Source of the DNA: Ptiloglossa arizonensis
Taxonomy: Eukaryota; Arthropoda; Insecta; Hymenoptera; Colletidae
Length of the DNA stretch: 64,000 nt
Direction of reading: 5' to 3'
Assembly: GCF_051014685.1 (NCBI RefSeq)
Contig: NW_027478852.1
Location: 1-64,000 of the forward strand
Under the pieces are notes generated by a model, which saw only the letters and a list, made by a program, of their open reading frames with translations, searched no databases and had not been told where the DNA came from. How positions within the stretch are numbered: the first letter of the stretch is position 1; each line of letters opens with the position of its first letter. Made by a program: the position numbers and the translations under genes. This document shows, piece by piece, positions 1-10,323 of the stretch.

Positions 1-359
1 CTGCGAAAATTTTGAGTTTCTCAAGCGTTTCTTACATCCAAACGGCCATATCTCGCGAACGGATTGACCAATCCGCATGATTTCTGTTGCATCTGAAAGT
101 AGAAACTCGCCCGATTACAACGGTATGCGTACTTCTCCCCTAGGCGTTCTAGTCATTCGTTTCGAGCATCAGAACTGCGAAAATTTGAGTTTCTCAAGCG
201 TTTCTTACATCGAAACGGCCATATCTCGCGAACGGTTTGACCAATCCGCATGATTTCGGTTGCATCTGAAAGTAGAAACTCGCCCGATTACAACGGTATG
301 CGTACTTCTCCCCTAGGCCGTTCTAGTCATTCGTTTCGAGCATCAGAACTGCGAAAATT

Positions 360-1058
360 TTGAGTTTCTCAAGCGTTTCTTACCTCCAAACTGCCATATC
401 TCGCGAACGGATTGACCAATCCGCAAAATTTCTGTTGCATCTGAAAGTAGAAACTCGCCCGATTACAACGCTATGCGTACTTTTCCCCCAGGCCTTTCTA
501 TTTATTCGTTTCGAGCATCAGAACTGCGAAAATTTTGAGTTTCTCAAGCGTTTCTTACCTCCAAACTGCCACATCTCGCGAACGGATTGACCAATCCGCA
601 AAATTTCTGTTGCATTTGAAAGTAGAAACTCGCCCGATTACAACGGTATGCGCACTTTTCCACTGGGCCGTTCTAGTTATTCGTTTCGAGCATAAAACTG
701 CGAAAATTTTGAGTTTCTCAAGCGTTTCTTACATCCAAACGGCCATATCTCGCGAACGGATTGACCAATCCGCATGATTTCTGTTGCATCTGAAAGTAGA
801 AACTCGCCCGATTACAACGGTATGCGTACTTCTCCCCTAGGCCGTTCTCGTCATTCGTTTCGAGCATCAGAACTGCGAAAATTTTGAGTTTCTCAAGCGT
901 TTCTTACATCCAAGCGGCCATATCTCGCGAACGGTTTGACCAATCCGCATGATTTCTGTTGCATCTGAAAGTAGAAACTCGCCCGATTACAACGGTATGC
1001 GTACTTCTCCCCTAGGCCGTTCTAGTCATTCGTTTCGAGCATCAGAACTGCGAAAATT
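360..1058 (+). repeat. Tetramer HOR B, C, A1, A3, copy 1 (699 bp)
   Basis: Four monomers start at 360 (B, cgctatg and cccccagg), 535 (C, ccactggg and cataaaactg), 709 (A1, ttctcgtcatt) and 884 (A3, ccaagcggcc and cggtttg). The other copies are 2106-2804, 3330-4028, 5427-6125 and 6301-6999. Copies at 884, 2630 and 5951 carry the private change ccaagcggcc, whereas those at 3854 and 6825 have ccaaacggcc. The tetramer therefore exists in two sub-lineages. Confidence 0.85.
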
Positions 1059-1581
1059 TTGAGTTTCTCAAGCGTTTCTTACCTCCAAACTGCCATATCT
1101 CGCGAACGGATTGACCAATCCGCAAAATTTCTGTTGCATTTGAAAGTAGAAACTCGCCCGATTACAACGGTATGCGTACTTCTCCCCTAGGCCGTTCTAG
1201 TCATTCGTTTCGAGCATCAGAACTGCGAAAATTTTGAGTTTCTCAAGCGTTTCTTACCTCCAAACTGCCATATCTCGCGAACGGATTGACCAATCCGCAA
1301 AATTTCTGTTGCATCTGAAAGTAGAAACTCGCCCGATTACAACGGTATGCGCACTTTTCCACTGGGCCGTTCTAGTTATTCGTTTCGAGCATAAAACTGC
1401 GAAAATTTTGAGTTTCTCAAGCGTTTCTTACATCCAAACGGCCATATCTCGCGAACGGATTGTCCAATCCGCATGATTTCTGTTGCATCTGAAAGTAGAA
1501 ACTCGCCCGATTACAACGGTATGCGTACTTCTCCCCTAGGCCGTTCTATTTATTCGTTTCGAGCATCAGAACTGCGAAATT

Positions 1582-2804
1582 TTGAGTTTCTCAAGCGTTT
1601 TTTACATCCAAACTGCCACATCTCGCGAACGGATTGACCAATCCGCAAAATTTCTGTTGCATTTGAAAGTAGAAACTCGCCCGATTACAACGGTATGCGC
1701 ACTTTTCCACTGGGCCGTTCTAGTTATTCGTTTCGAGCATAAAACTGCGAAAATTTTGAGTTTCTCAAGCGTTTCTTACATCCAAACGGCCATATCTCGC
1801 GAACGGATTGACCAATCCGCATGATTTCTGTTGCATCTGAAAGTAGAAACTCGCCCGATTACAACGGTATGCGTACTTCTCCCCTAGGCCGTTCTAGTCA
1901 TTCGTTTCGAGCATCAGAACTGCGAAAATTTTGAGTTTCTCAAGCGTTTCTTACATCGAAACGGCCATATCTCGCGAACGGTTTGACCAATCCGCATGAT
2001 TTCGGTTGCATCTGAAAGTAGAAACTCGCCCGATTACAACGGTATGCGTACTTCTCCCCTAGGCCGTTCTAGTCATTCGTTTCGAGCATCAGAACTGCGA
2101 AAATTTTGAGTTTCTCAAGCGTTTCTTACCTCCAAACTGCCATATCTCGCGAACGGATTGACCAATCCGCAAAATTTCTGTTGCATCTGAAAGTAGAAAC
2201 TCGCCCGATTACAACGCTATGCGTACTTTTCCCCCAGGCCTTTCTATTTATTCGTTTCGAGCATCAGAACTGCGAAAATTTGAGTTCCTCAAGCGTTTCT
2301 TACCTCCAAACTGCCACATCTCGCGAACGGATTGACCAATCCGCAAAATTTCTGTTGCATTTGAAAGTAGAAACTCGCCCGATTACAACGGTATGCGCAC
2401 TTTTCCACTGGGCCGTTCTAGTTATTCGTTTCGAGCATAAAAACTGCGAAAATTTTGAGTTTCTCAAGCGTTTCTTACATCCAAACGGCCATATCTCGCG
2501 AACGGATTGACCAATCCGCATGATTTCTGTTGCATCTGAAAGTAGAAACTCGCCCGATTACAACGGTATGCGTACTTCTCCCCTAGGCCGTTCTCGTCAT
2601 TCGTTTCGAGCATCAGAACTGCGAAAATTTTGAGTTTCTCAAGCGTTTCTTACATCCAAGCGGCCATATCTCGCGAACGGTTTGACCAATCCGCATGATT
2701 TCTGTTGCATCTGAAAGTAGAAACTCGCCCGATTACAACGGTATGCGTACTTCTCCCCTAGGCCGTTCTAGTCATTCGTTACGAACATCAGAACTGCGAA
2801 AATT
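1582..2804 (+). repeat. Seven-monomer block, first copy (pair with 4903-6125)
   Basis: Order C, A, A2, B, C, A1, A3. Both copies have the rare gttttttacatcc opening in the first C unit, the cttacatcgaaac A2 unit with tttcggttgc, and the ccaagcggcc A3 unit, so they derive from one duplication. The first copy has since gained indels: a missing A before its first unit, and at 2280-2455 a shortened T run, a gttcctc change and an extra A in cataaaaactg. After the block the flanks differ: D, E, T follow the first copy, while T follows the second directly. Confidence 0.85.
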
Positions 2805-4378
2805 TTGAGTTTCTCAAGCGTTTCTTACCTCCAAACTGCCATATCTCGCGAACGGATTGACCAATCCGCAAAATTTCTGTTGCTTCTGAAAGTAGAAACT
2901 CGCCCGATTACAACGGTATGCGCACTTTTCCCCTAGGCCGTTCTAGTTATTCGTTTCGAGCATCAGAACTGCGAAAATTTTGAGTTTCTCAAGCGTTTCT
3001 TACCTCCAAACTGCCATATCTCGCGAACGGATTGACCAATCCGCAAAATTTCTCTTGCTTCTGAAAGTAGAAACCCGCCCGATTACAACGGTATGCGCAC
3101 TTTTCCCCTAGGCCGTTCTAGTTATTCGTTTCGAGCATCAGAACTGCGAAAATTTTGAGTTTCTCAAGCGTTTCTTACCTCCAAACTGCCATATCTCGCG
3201 AACGGATTGACCAATCCGCAAAATTTCTGTTGCATTTGAAAGTAGAAACTCGCCCGATTACAACGGTATGCGTACTTCTCCCCTAGGCCGTTCTAGTCAT
3301 TCGTTTCGAGCATCAGAACTGCGAAAATTTTGAGTTTCTCAAGCGTTTCTTACCTCCAAACTGCCATATCTCGCGAACGGATTGACCAATCCGCAAAATT
3401 TCTGTTGCATCTGAAAGTAGAAACTCGCCCGATTACAACGCTATGCGTACTTTTCCCCCAGGCCTTTCTATTTATTCGTTTCGAGCATCAGAACTGCGAA
3501 AATTTTGAGTTTCTCAAGCGTTTCTTACCTCCAAACTGCCACATCTCGCGAACGGATTGACCAATCCGCAAAATTTCTGTTGCATTTGAAAGTAGAAACT
3601 CGCCCGATTACAACGGTATGCGCACTTTTCCACTGGGCCGTTCTAGTTATTCGTTTCGAGCATAAAACTGCGAAAATTTTGAGTTTCTCAAGCGTTTCTT
3701 ACATCCAAACGGCCATATCTCGCGAACGGATTGACCAATCCGCATGATTTCTGTTGCATCTGAAAGTAGAAACTCGCCCGATTACAACGGTATGCGTACT
3801 TCTCCCCTAGGCCGTTCTCGTCATTCGTTTCGAGCATCAGAACTGCGAAAATTTTGAGTTTCTCAAGCGTTTCTTACATCCAAACGGCCATATCTCGCGA
3901 ACGGTTTGACCAATCCGCATGATTTCTGTTGCATCTGAAAGTAGAAACTCGCCCGATTACAACGGTATGCGTACTTCTCCCCTAGGCCGTTCTAGTCATT
4001 CGTTTCGAGCATCAGAACTGCGAAAATTTTGAGTTTCTCAAGCGTTTCTTACCTCCAAACTGCCATATCTCGCGAACGGATTGACCAATCCGCAAAATTT
4101 CTGTTGCTTCTGAAAGTAGAAACTCGCCCGATTACAACGGTATGCGAACTTTTCCCCTAGGCCGTTCTAGTTATTCGTTTCGAGCATCAGAACTGCGAAA
4201 ATTTTGAGTTTCTCAAGCGTTTCTTACCTCCAAACTGCCATATCTCGCGAACGGATTGACCAATCCGCAAAATTTCTGTTGCATTTGAAAGTAGAAACTC
4301 GCCCGATTACAACGGTATGCGCACTTTTCCCCTGGGCCATTCTAGTTATTCGTTTCGAGCATCGGAACTGCGAAAATT

Positions 4379-4552
4379 TTGAGTTTCTAAAGCGTTTCTT
4401 ATCTCCAAACTTCCATATCTCGCGAACGGATTGATCAATCCGCAAAATTTCTGTTGCATTTGAAAGTAGAAACTCGCCCGATTACAACGGTATGCGCACT
4501 TTTCCACTGGGCCGTTCTAGTTATTCGTTTCGAGCATAAAACTGCGAAAATT
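4379..4552 (+). repeat. Hybrid monomer G/C
   Basis: The 5' part has type G marks (ctaaag, tatctcc, acttcc, gatcaatcc). The 3' part has type C marks (gcatttg, ccactggg, cataaaactg), giving 174 bp. The switch lies between the palindrome at 4427-4442 and the gcatttg element. This is the only G-like unit in domain 1. Confidence 0.85.
4427..4442 (+). other. Perfect 16-bp palindrome CGGATTGATCAATCCG (type G monomers)
   Basis: A single C-to-T change in the centre of the usual dyad turns it into an uninterrupted palindrome containing TGATCA. This first example is in the G/C hybrid at 4379. Several dozen G units across 7.5-63.8 kb have it. M units keep a 14-bp core because of gaagggatt. Confidence 0.92.
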
Positions 4553-4902
4553 TTGAGTTTCTCAAGCGTTTCTTACATCCAAACGGCCATATCTCGCGAA
4601 CGGTTTGACCAATCCGCATGATTTCTGTTGCATCTGAAAGTAGAAACTCGCCCGATTACAACGGTATGCGTACTTCTCCCCTAGGCCGTTCTAGTCATTC
4701 GTTTCGAGCATCAGAACTGCGAAAATTTTGAGTTTCTCAAGCGTTTCTTACATCCAAACGGCCATATCTCGCGAACGGTTTGACCAATCCGCATGATTTC
4801 TGTTGCATCTGAAAGTAGAAACTCGCCCGATTACAACGGTATGCGTACTTCTCCCCTAGGCCGTTCTATTTATTCGTTTCGAGCATCAGAACTGCGAAAA
4901 TT

Positions 4903-6125
4903 TTGAGTTTCTCAAGCGTTTTTTACATCCAAACTGCCACATCTCGCGAACGGATTGACCAATCCGCAAAATTTCTGTTGCATTTGAAAGTAGAAACTCG
5001 CCCGATTACAACGGTATGCGCACTTTTCCACTGGGCCGTTCTAGTTATTCGTTTCGAGCATAAAACTGCGAAAATTTTGAGTTTCTCAAGCGTTTCTTAC
5101 ATCCAAACGGCCATATCTCGCGAACGGATTGACCAATCCGCATGATTTCTGTTGCATCTGAAAGTAGAAACTCGCCCGATTACAACGGTATGCGTACTTC
5201 TCCCCTAGGCCGTTCTAGTCATTCGTTTCGAGCATCAGAACTGCGAAAATTTTGAGTTTCTCAAGCGTTTCTTACATCGAAACGGCCATATCTCGCGAAC
5301 GGTTTGACCAATCCGCATGATTTCGGTTGCATCTGAAAGTAGAAACTCGCCCGATTACAACGGTATGCGTACTTCTCCCCTAGGCCGTTCTAGTCATTCG
5401 TTTCGAGCATCAGAACTGCGAAAATTTTGAGTTTCTCAAGCGTTTCTTACCTCCAAACTGCCATATCTCGCGAACGGATTGACCAATCCGCAAAATTTCT
5501 GTTGCATCTGAAAGTAGAAACTCGCCCGATTACAACGCTATGCGTACTTTTCCCCCAGGCCTTTCTATTTATTCGTTTCGAGCATCAGAACTGCGAAAAT
5601 TTTGAGTTTCTCAAGCGTTTCTTACCTCCAAACTGCCACATCTCGCGAACGGATTGACCAATCCGCAAAATTTCTGTTGCATTTGAAAGTAGAAACTCGC
5701 CCGATTACAACGGTATGCGCACTTTTCCACTGGGCCGTTCTAGTTATTCGTTTCGAGCATAAAACTGCGAAAATTTTGAGTTTCTCAAGCGTTTCTTACA
5801 TCCAAACGGCCATATCTCGCGAACGGATTGACCAATCCGCATGATTTCTGTTGCATCTGAAAGTAGAAACTCGCCCGATTACAACGGTATGCGTACTTCT
5901 CCCCTAGGCCGTTCTCGTCATTCGTTTCGAGCATCAGAACTGCGAAAATTTTGAGTTTCTCAAGCGTTTCTTACATCCAAGCGGCCATATCTCGCGAACG
6001 GTTTGACCAATCCGCATGATTTCTGTTGCATCTGAAAGTAGAAACTCGCCCGATTACAACGGTATGCGTACTTCTCCCCTAGGCCGTTCTAGTCATTCGT
6101 TTCGAGCATCAGAACTGCGAAAATT
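4903..6125 (+). repeat. Seven-monomer block, second copy (pair with 1582-2804)
   Basis: Same order and same private variants as 1582-2804, at an offset of 3,321 bp (19 monomers less four bases). This copy keeps full A4T4 runs and looks closer to the parental form. It is followed by T at 6126 and another B, C, A1, A3 tetramer at 6301. Confidence 0.85.
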
Positions 6126-8043
6126 TTGAGTTTCTCAAGCGTTTCTTACCTCCAAACTGCCATATCTCGCGAACGGATTGACCAATCCGCAAAATTTCTG
6201 TTGCATTTGAAAGTAGAAACTCGCCCGATTACAACGGTATGCGTACTTCTCCCCTAGGCCGTTCTAGTCATTCGTTTCGAGCATCAGAACTGCGAAAATT
6301 TTGAGTTTCTCAAGCGTTTCTTACCTCCAAACTGCCATATCTCGCGAACGGATTGACCAATCCGCAAAATTTCTGTTGCATCTGAAAGTAGAAACTCGCC
6401 CGATTACAACGCTATGCGTACTTTTCCCCCAGGCCTTTCTATTTATTCGTTTCGAGCATCAGAACTGCGAAAATTTTGAGTTTCTCAAGCGTTTCTTACC
6501 TCCAAACTGCCACATCTCGCGAACGGATTGACCAATCCGCAAAATTTCTGTTGCATTTGAAAGTAGAAACTCGCCCGATTACAACGGTATGCGCACTTTT
6601 CCACTGGGCCGTTCTAGTTATTCGTTTCGAGCATAAAACTGCGAAAATTTTGAGTTTCTCAAGCGTTTCTTACATCCAAACGGCCATATCTCGCGAACGG
6701 ATTGACCAATCCGCATGATTTCTGTTGCATCTGAAAGTAGAAACTCGCCCGATTACAACGGTATGCGTACTTCTCCCCTAGGCCGTTCTCGTCATTCGTT
6801 TCGAGCATCAGAACTGCGAAAATTTTGAGTTTCTCAAGCGTTTCTTACATCCAAACGGCCATATCTCGCGAACGGTTTGACCAATCCGCATGATTTCTGT
6901 TGCATCTGAAAGTAGAAACTCGCCCGATTACAACGGTATGCGTACTTCTCCCCTAGGCCGTTCTAGTCATTCGTTTCGAGCATCAGAACTGCGAAAATTT
7001 TGAGTTTCTCAAGCGTTTCTTACCTCCAAACTGCCATATCTCGCGAACGGATTGACCAATCCGCAAAATTTCTGTTGCTTCTGAAAGTAGAAACTCGCCC
7101 GATTACAACGGTATGCGCACTTTTCCCCTAGGCCGTTCTAGTTATTCGTTTCGAGCATCAGAACTGCGAAAATTTTGAGTTTCTCAAGCGTTTCTTACCT
7201 CCAAACTGCCATATCTGGCGAACGGATTGACCAATCCGCAAAATTTCTCTTGCTTCTGAAAGTAGAAACTCGCCCGATTACAACGGTATGCGCACTTTTC
7301 CCCTAGGCCGTTCTAGTTATTCGTTTCGAGCATCAGAACTGCGAAAATTTTGAGTTTCTCAAGCGTTTCTTACCTCCAAACTGCCATATCTCGGGAACGG
7401 ATTGACCAATCCGCAAAATTTCTGTTGCATTTGAAAGTAGAAACTCGCCCGATTACAACGGTATGCGCACTTTTCCCCTGGGCCATTCTAGTTATTCGTT
7501 TCGAGCATCGGAACTGCGAAAATTTTGAGTTTCTAAAGCGTTTCTTATCTCCAAACTTCCATATCTCGCGAACGGATTGATCAATCCGCAAAATTTCTGT
7601 TGCATCTGAAAGTAGAAACTCGCCCGATTACAACGGTAGGTGTAGTTTTCCCCTAGGCCGTTCTAGTTATTCGTTTCGAGCATCAGAACTGCGAAAATTT
7701 TGAGTTCCTCAAGCGTTTCTTACTTCCAAACTGCCATATCACGCGAACGGATTGACCAATCCGCAAAATTTCTGTTGCATCTGAAAGTAGAAACTCGCCC
7801 GATTACAACGGTATGCGTACTTTTCCCCCAGGCCTTTCTATTTATTCGTTTCGAGCATCAGAACTGCGAAAATTTTGAGTTTCTCAAGCGTTTCTTACAT
7901 CCAAACGGCTATATCTCGCGAACGGATTGACCAATCCGCATGATTTCTGTTGCATCTGAAAGTAGAAACTCGCCCGTTTACATCGGTATGCGTACTTTTC
8001 CCCTAGGCCGTTCTAGTTATTCGTTTCGAGCATCAGAACTGCG

Positions 8044-8051
8044 AAAATTTT
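8044..8051 (+). other. A4T4 tract at the monomer junction
   Basis: AAAATTTT followed by GAG is present in nearly all units, with a second tract AAAATTT about 70 bp downstream (8115-8121) in the units that have caaaatt. A-tracts of this kind are known to bend DNA, and two per 175 bp could favour nucleosome phasing, which is inference. Single-base losses in the run (185, 1582, 2280, 52123, 55796) cause many of the 174-bp and 173-bp units; N units have AAAACTTT. Confidence 0.7.
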
Positions 8052-8062
8052 GAGTTTCTCAA
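8050..8062 (+). other. 5' hairpin at monomer bases 1-13 (present in most monomers)
   Basis: TTGAG, loop TTT, CTCAA: a five-base-pair stem with a three-base loop beside the A4T4 run. Types H, H2 and D2 keep it with loop TTC. Type G and type M break it because ctcaag is ctaaag, and type K breaks it with ctcatg. Hairpin potential is seen in the sequence; any function is unknown. Confidence 0.8.
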
Positions 8063-8097
8063 GCGTTTCTTACCTCCAAACTGCCATATCTCGCGAA

Positions 8098-8113
8098 CGG
8101 ATTGACCAATCCG
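8098..8113 (+). other. 16-bp dyad CGGATTG-AC-CAATCCG (most monomers)
   Basis: Perfect 7-bp inverted repeat with a 2-bp centre at monomer bases 49-64, next to TCGCGA. A2 and A3 units weaken it by cggtttg; Q units weaken it by caattcgc. Short dyads of this type could bind a dimeric protein or form a cruciform; neither can be shown from sequence alone. Confidence 0.88.
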
Positions 8114-8146
8114 CAAAATTTCTGTTGCATCTGAAAGTAGAAACTC

Positions 8147-8163
8147 GCCCGATTACAACGGTA
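8147..8163 (-). other. CENP-B-box-like 17-mer (candidate, repeated in most monomers)
   Basis: The minus strand reads TACCGTTGTAATCGGGC. Against the essential core NTTCGNNNNANNCGGGN, 7 of 9 fixed positions match; the two T's at positions 2 and 3 are A and C. Against the full canonical box, 12 of 17 match. By my estimate, with equal base frequencies, about 0.4 such 7/9 matches are expected by chance in 175 bp on two strands, so this is suggestive only. Types K (CAGG for CGGG), R and M (central CG lost) have further damage. Confidence 0.3.
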
Positions 8164-10323
8164 TGCGTACTTTTCCCCCAGGCCTTTCTATTTATTCGTT
8201 TCGAGCATCAGAACTGCGAAAATTTTGAGTTTCTCAAGCGTTTCTTACCTCCAAACTGCCACATCTCGCGAACGGATTGACCAATCCGCAAAATTTCTGT
8301 TGCATTTGAAAGTAGAAACTCGCCCGATTACAAAGGTATGCGCACTTTTCCACTGGGCCGTTCTAGTTATTCGTTTCGAGCATAAAACTGCGAAAATTTT
8401 GAGTTTCTCAAGCGTTTCTTACATCCAAACGGCCATATCTCGCGAACGGATTGACCAATCCGCATGATTTCTGTTGCATCTGAAAGTAGAAACTCGCCCG
8501 ATTACAACGGTATGCGTACTTCTCCCCTAGGCCGTTCTCGTCATTCGTTTCGAGCATCAGAACTGCGAAAATTTTGAGTTTCTCAAGCGTTTCTTACATC
8601 CAAACGGCCATATCTCGCGAACGGTTTGACCAATCCGCATGATTTCTGTTGCATCTGAAAGTAGAAACTCGCCCGATTACAACGGTATGCGTACTTCTCC
8701 CCTAGGCCGTTCTAGTCATTCGTTTCGAGCATCAGAACTGCGAAAATTTTGAGTTTCTCAAGCGTTTCTTACCTCCAAACTGCCATATCTCGCGAACGGA
8801 TTGACCAATCCGCAAAATTTCTGTTGCTTCTGAAAGTAGAAACTCGCCCGATTACAACGGTATGCGCACTTTTCCCCTAGGCCGTTCTAGTTATTCGTTT
8901 CGAGCATCAGAACTGCGAAAATTTTGAGTTTCTCAAGCGTTCCTTACCTCCAAACTGCCATATCTCGCGAACGGATTGACCAATCCGCAAAATTTCTCTT
9001 GCTTCTGAAAGTAGAAACTCGCCCGATTACAACGGTATGCGCACTTTTCCCCTAGGCCGTTCTAGTTATTCGTTTCGAGCATCAGAACTGCGAAAATTTT
9101 GAGTTTCTCAAGCGTTTCTTACCTCCAAACTGCCATATCTCGCGAACGGATTGACCAATCCGCAAAATTTCTGTTGCATTTGAAAGTAGAAACTCGCCCG
9201 ATTACAACGGTATGCGCACTTTTCCCCTGGGCCATTCTAGTTATTCGTTTCGGGCATCGGAACTGCCAAAATTTTGAGTTTCTAAAGCGTTTCTTATCTC
9301 CAAACTTCCATATCTCGCGAACGGATTGATCGATCCGCAAAATTTCTGTTGCATCTGAAAGTAGAAACTCGCCCGATTACAACGGTAGGTGTAGTTTTCC
9401 CCTAGGCCGTTCTAGTTATTCGTTTCGAGCATCAGAACTGCGAAAATTTTGAGTTCCTCAAGCGTTTCTTACTTCCAAACTGCCATATCACGCGAACGGA
9501 TTGACCAATCCGCAAAATTTCTGTTGCATCTGAAAGTAGAAACTCGCCCGATTACAACGGTATGCGTACTTTTCCCCCAGGCCTTTCTATTTATTCGTTT
9601 CGAGCATCAGAACTGCGAAAATTTTGAGTTTCTCAAGCGTTTCTTACATCCAAACGGCCATATCTCGCGAACGGATTGACCAATCCGCATGATTTCTCTT
9701 GCATCTGAAAGTAGAAACTCGCCCGTTTACATCGGTATGCGTACTTTTCCCCTAGGCCGTTCTAGTTATTCGTTTCGAGCATCAGAACTGCGAAAATTTT
9801 GAGTTTCTCAAGCGTTTCTTACCTCCAAACTGCCACATCTCGCGAACGGATTGACCAATCCGCAAAATTTCTGTTGCATCTGAAAGTGGAAACTCGCCCG
9901 ATTACAACGGTAAGTGTAGTTTTCCCCTAGGCCGTTCCAGTTATTCGTTTCGAGCATCAGAACTGCGAAAATTTTGAGTTTCTCATGCGTTTCTTACCTC
10001 CAAACTGCCATTTCTCGCGAACGGATTGACCAATCCGCAAAATTTCTGTTGCATCTGAAAGTAGAAACTCGCCTGATTACAATGGTGGGTGTAGTTTTCC
10101 CCTAGGCCGTTCTAGTTATTTGTTTCGAGCATCAGAACTGCGAAAATTTTGAGTTTCTCAAGCGTTTCTTACCTCCAAACTGCCATATCTCGCGAACGGA
10201 TTGACCAATCCGCAAAATTTCTGTTGCATTTGAAAGTAGAAACTCGCCCGATTACAACGGTATGCGCACTTTTCCCCTGGGCCGTTCTAGTTATTCGTTT
10301 CGAACATCGGAACTGCGAAAATT

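Larger units (their letters stand above)
1..7349 (+). repeat. Domain 1: array built on the tetramer B, C, A1, A3
   Basis: About 42 monomers. The ordered tetramer B, C, A1, A3 (699 bp, because C is 174 bp) begins at 360, 2106, 3330, 5427 and 6301. It is separated by A2, T, D, E and F units in varying order. A seven-monomer block at 1582-2804 (C, A, A2, B, C, A1, A3) recurs at 4903-6125, 3,321 bp downstream. The six-monomer block 3155-4203 (T, B, C, A1, A3, D) recurs at 6126-7174. Types G and H, which dominate later, are almost absent; only a G/C hybrid at 4379 occurs. This is therefore a compositionally distinct part of the array. Single-base deletions are relatively frequent here (12-184 is 173 bp; 1582 and 2280 follow shortened A-T runs). 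Confidence 0.9.
8050..8224 (+). repeat. Reference monomer (type B), 175 bp, used for numbering
   Basis: This unit is a clean example for locating the internal elements. The A4T4 run is 8044-8051. A 5' hairpin is 8050-8062. TCGCGA is 8091-8096. A 7-bp dyad is 8098-8113. An 8-bp outer arm pair is 8052-8059 and 8139-8146. The CENP-B-box-like motif is 8147-8163 on the minus strand. The second A-tract, AAAATTT, is 8115-8121, about 70 bp from the first. Type B is recognised by cccccaggcct followed by ctatttattcg; most other B copies also have cgctatg, whereas this one has cggtatg. The choice of unit boundary is arbitrary for a tandem repeat. Confidence 0.9.

Noticed and set aside
360..590. Repeated 76- to 134-codon open frames on the plus strand, all alike
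   Set aside because: Those I checked begin at TTG, not ATG. They end where the 175-bp period shifts the frame, lie wholly in satellite DNA and differ between copies in step with monomer type. No domain is recognisable. They are by-products of the repeat.
4224..4445. 73-codon open frames on the minus strand over F and G units
   Set aside because: They also start at TTG, lie opposite the plus-strand frames, and occur wherever F or F' is followed by a suitable unit. Nothing suggests translation.
8128..8150. Hammerhead ribozyme core, as found in some insect satellites
   Set aside because: The ctgaaag and ctgatag variants followed by gaaac superficially resemble the CTGANGA and GAAA boxes. The first box does not match and no flanking stems fit.
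8189..8205. RNA polymerase III box B (gtttcgagcatc)
   Set aside because: Only the TTCGA centre matches GGTTCGANTCC, and I see no box A at a suitable distance upstream.
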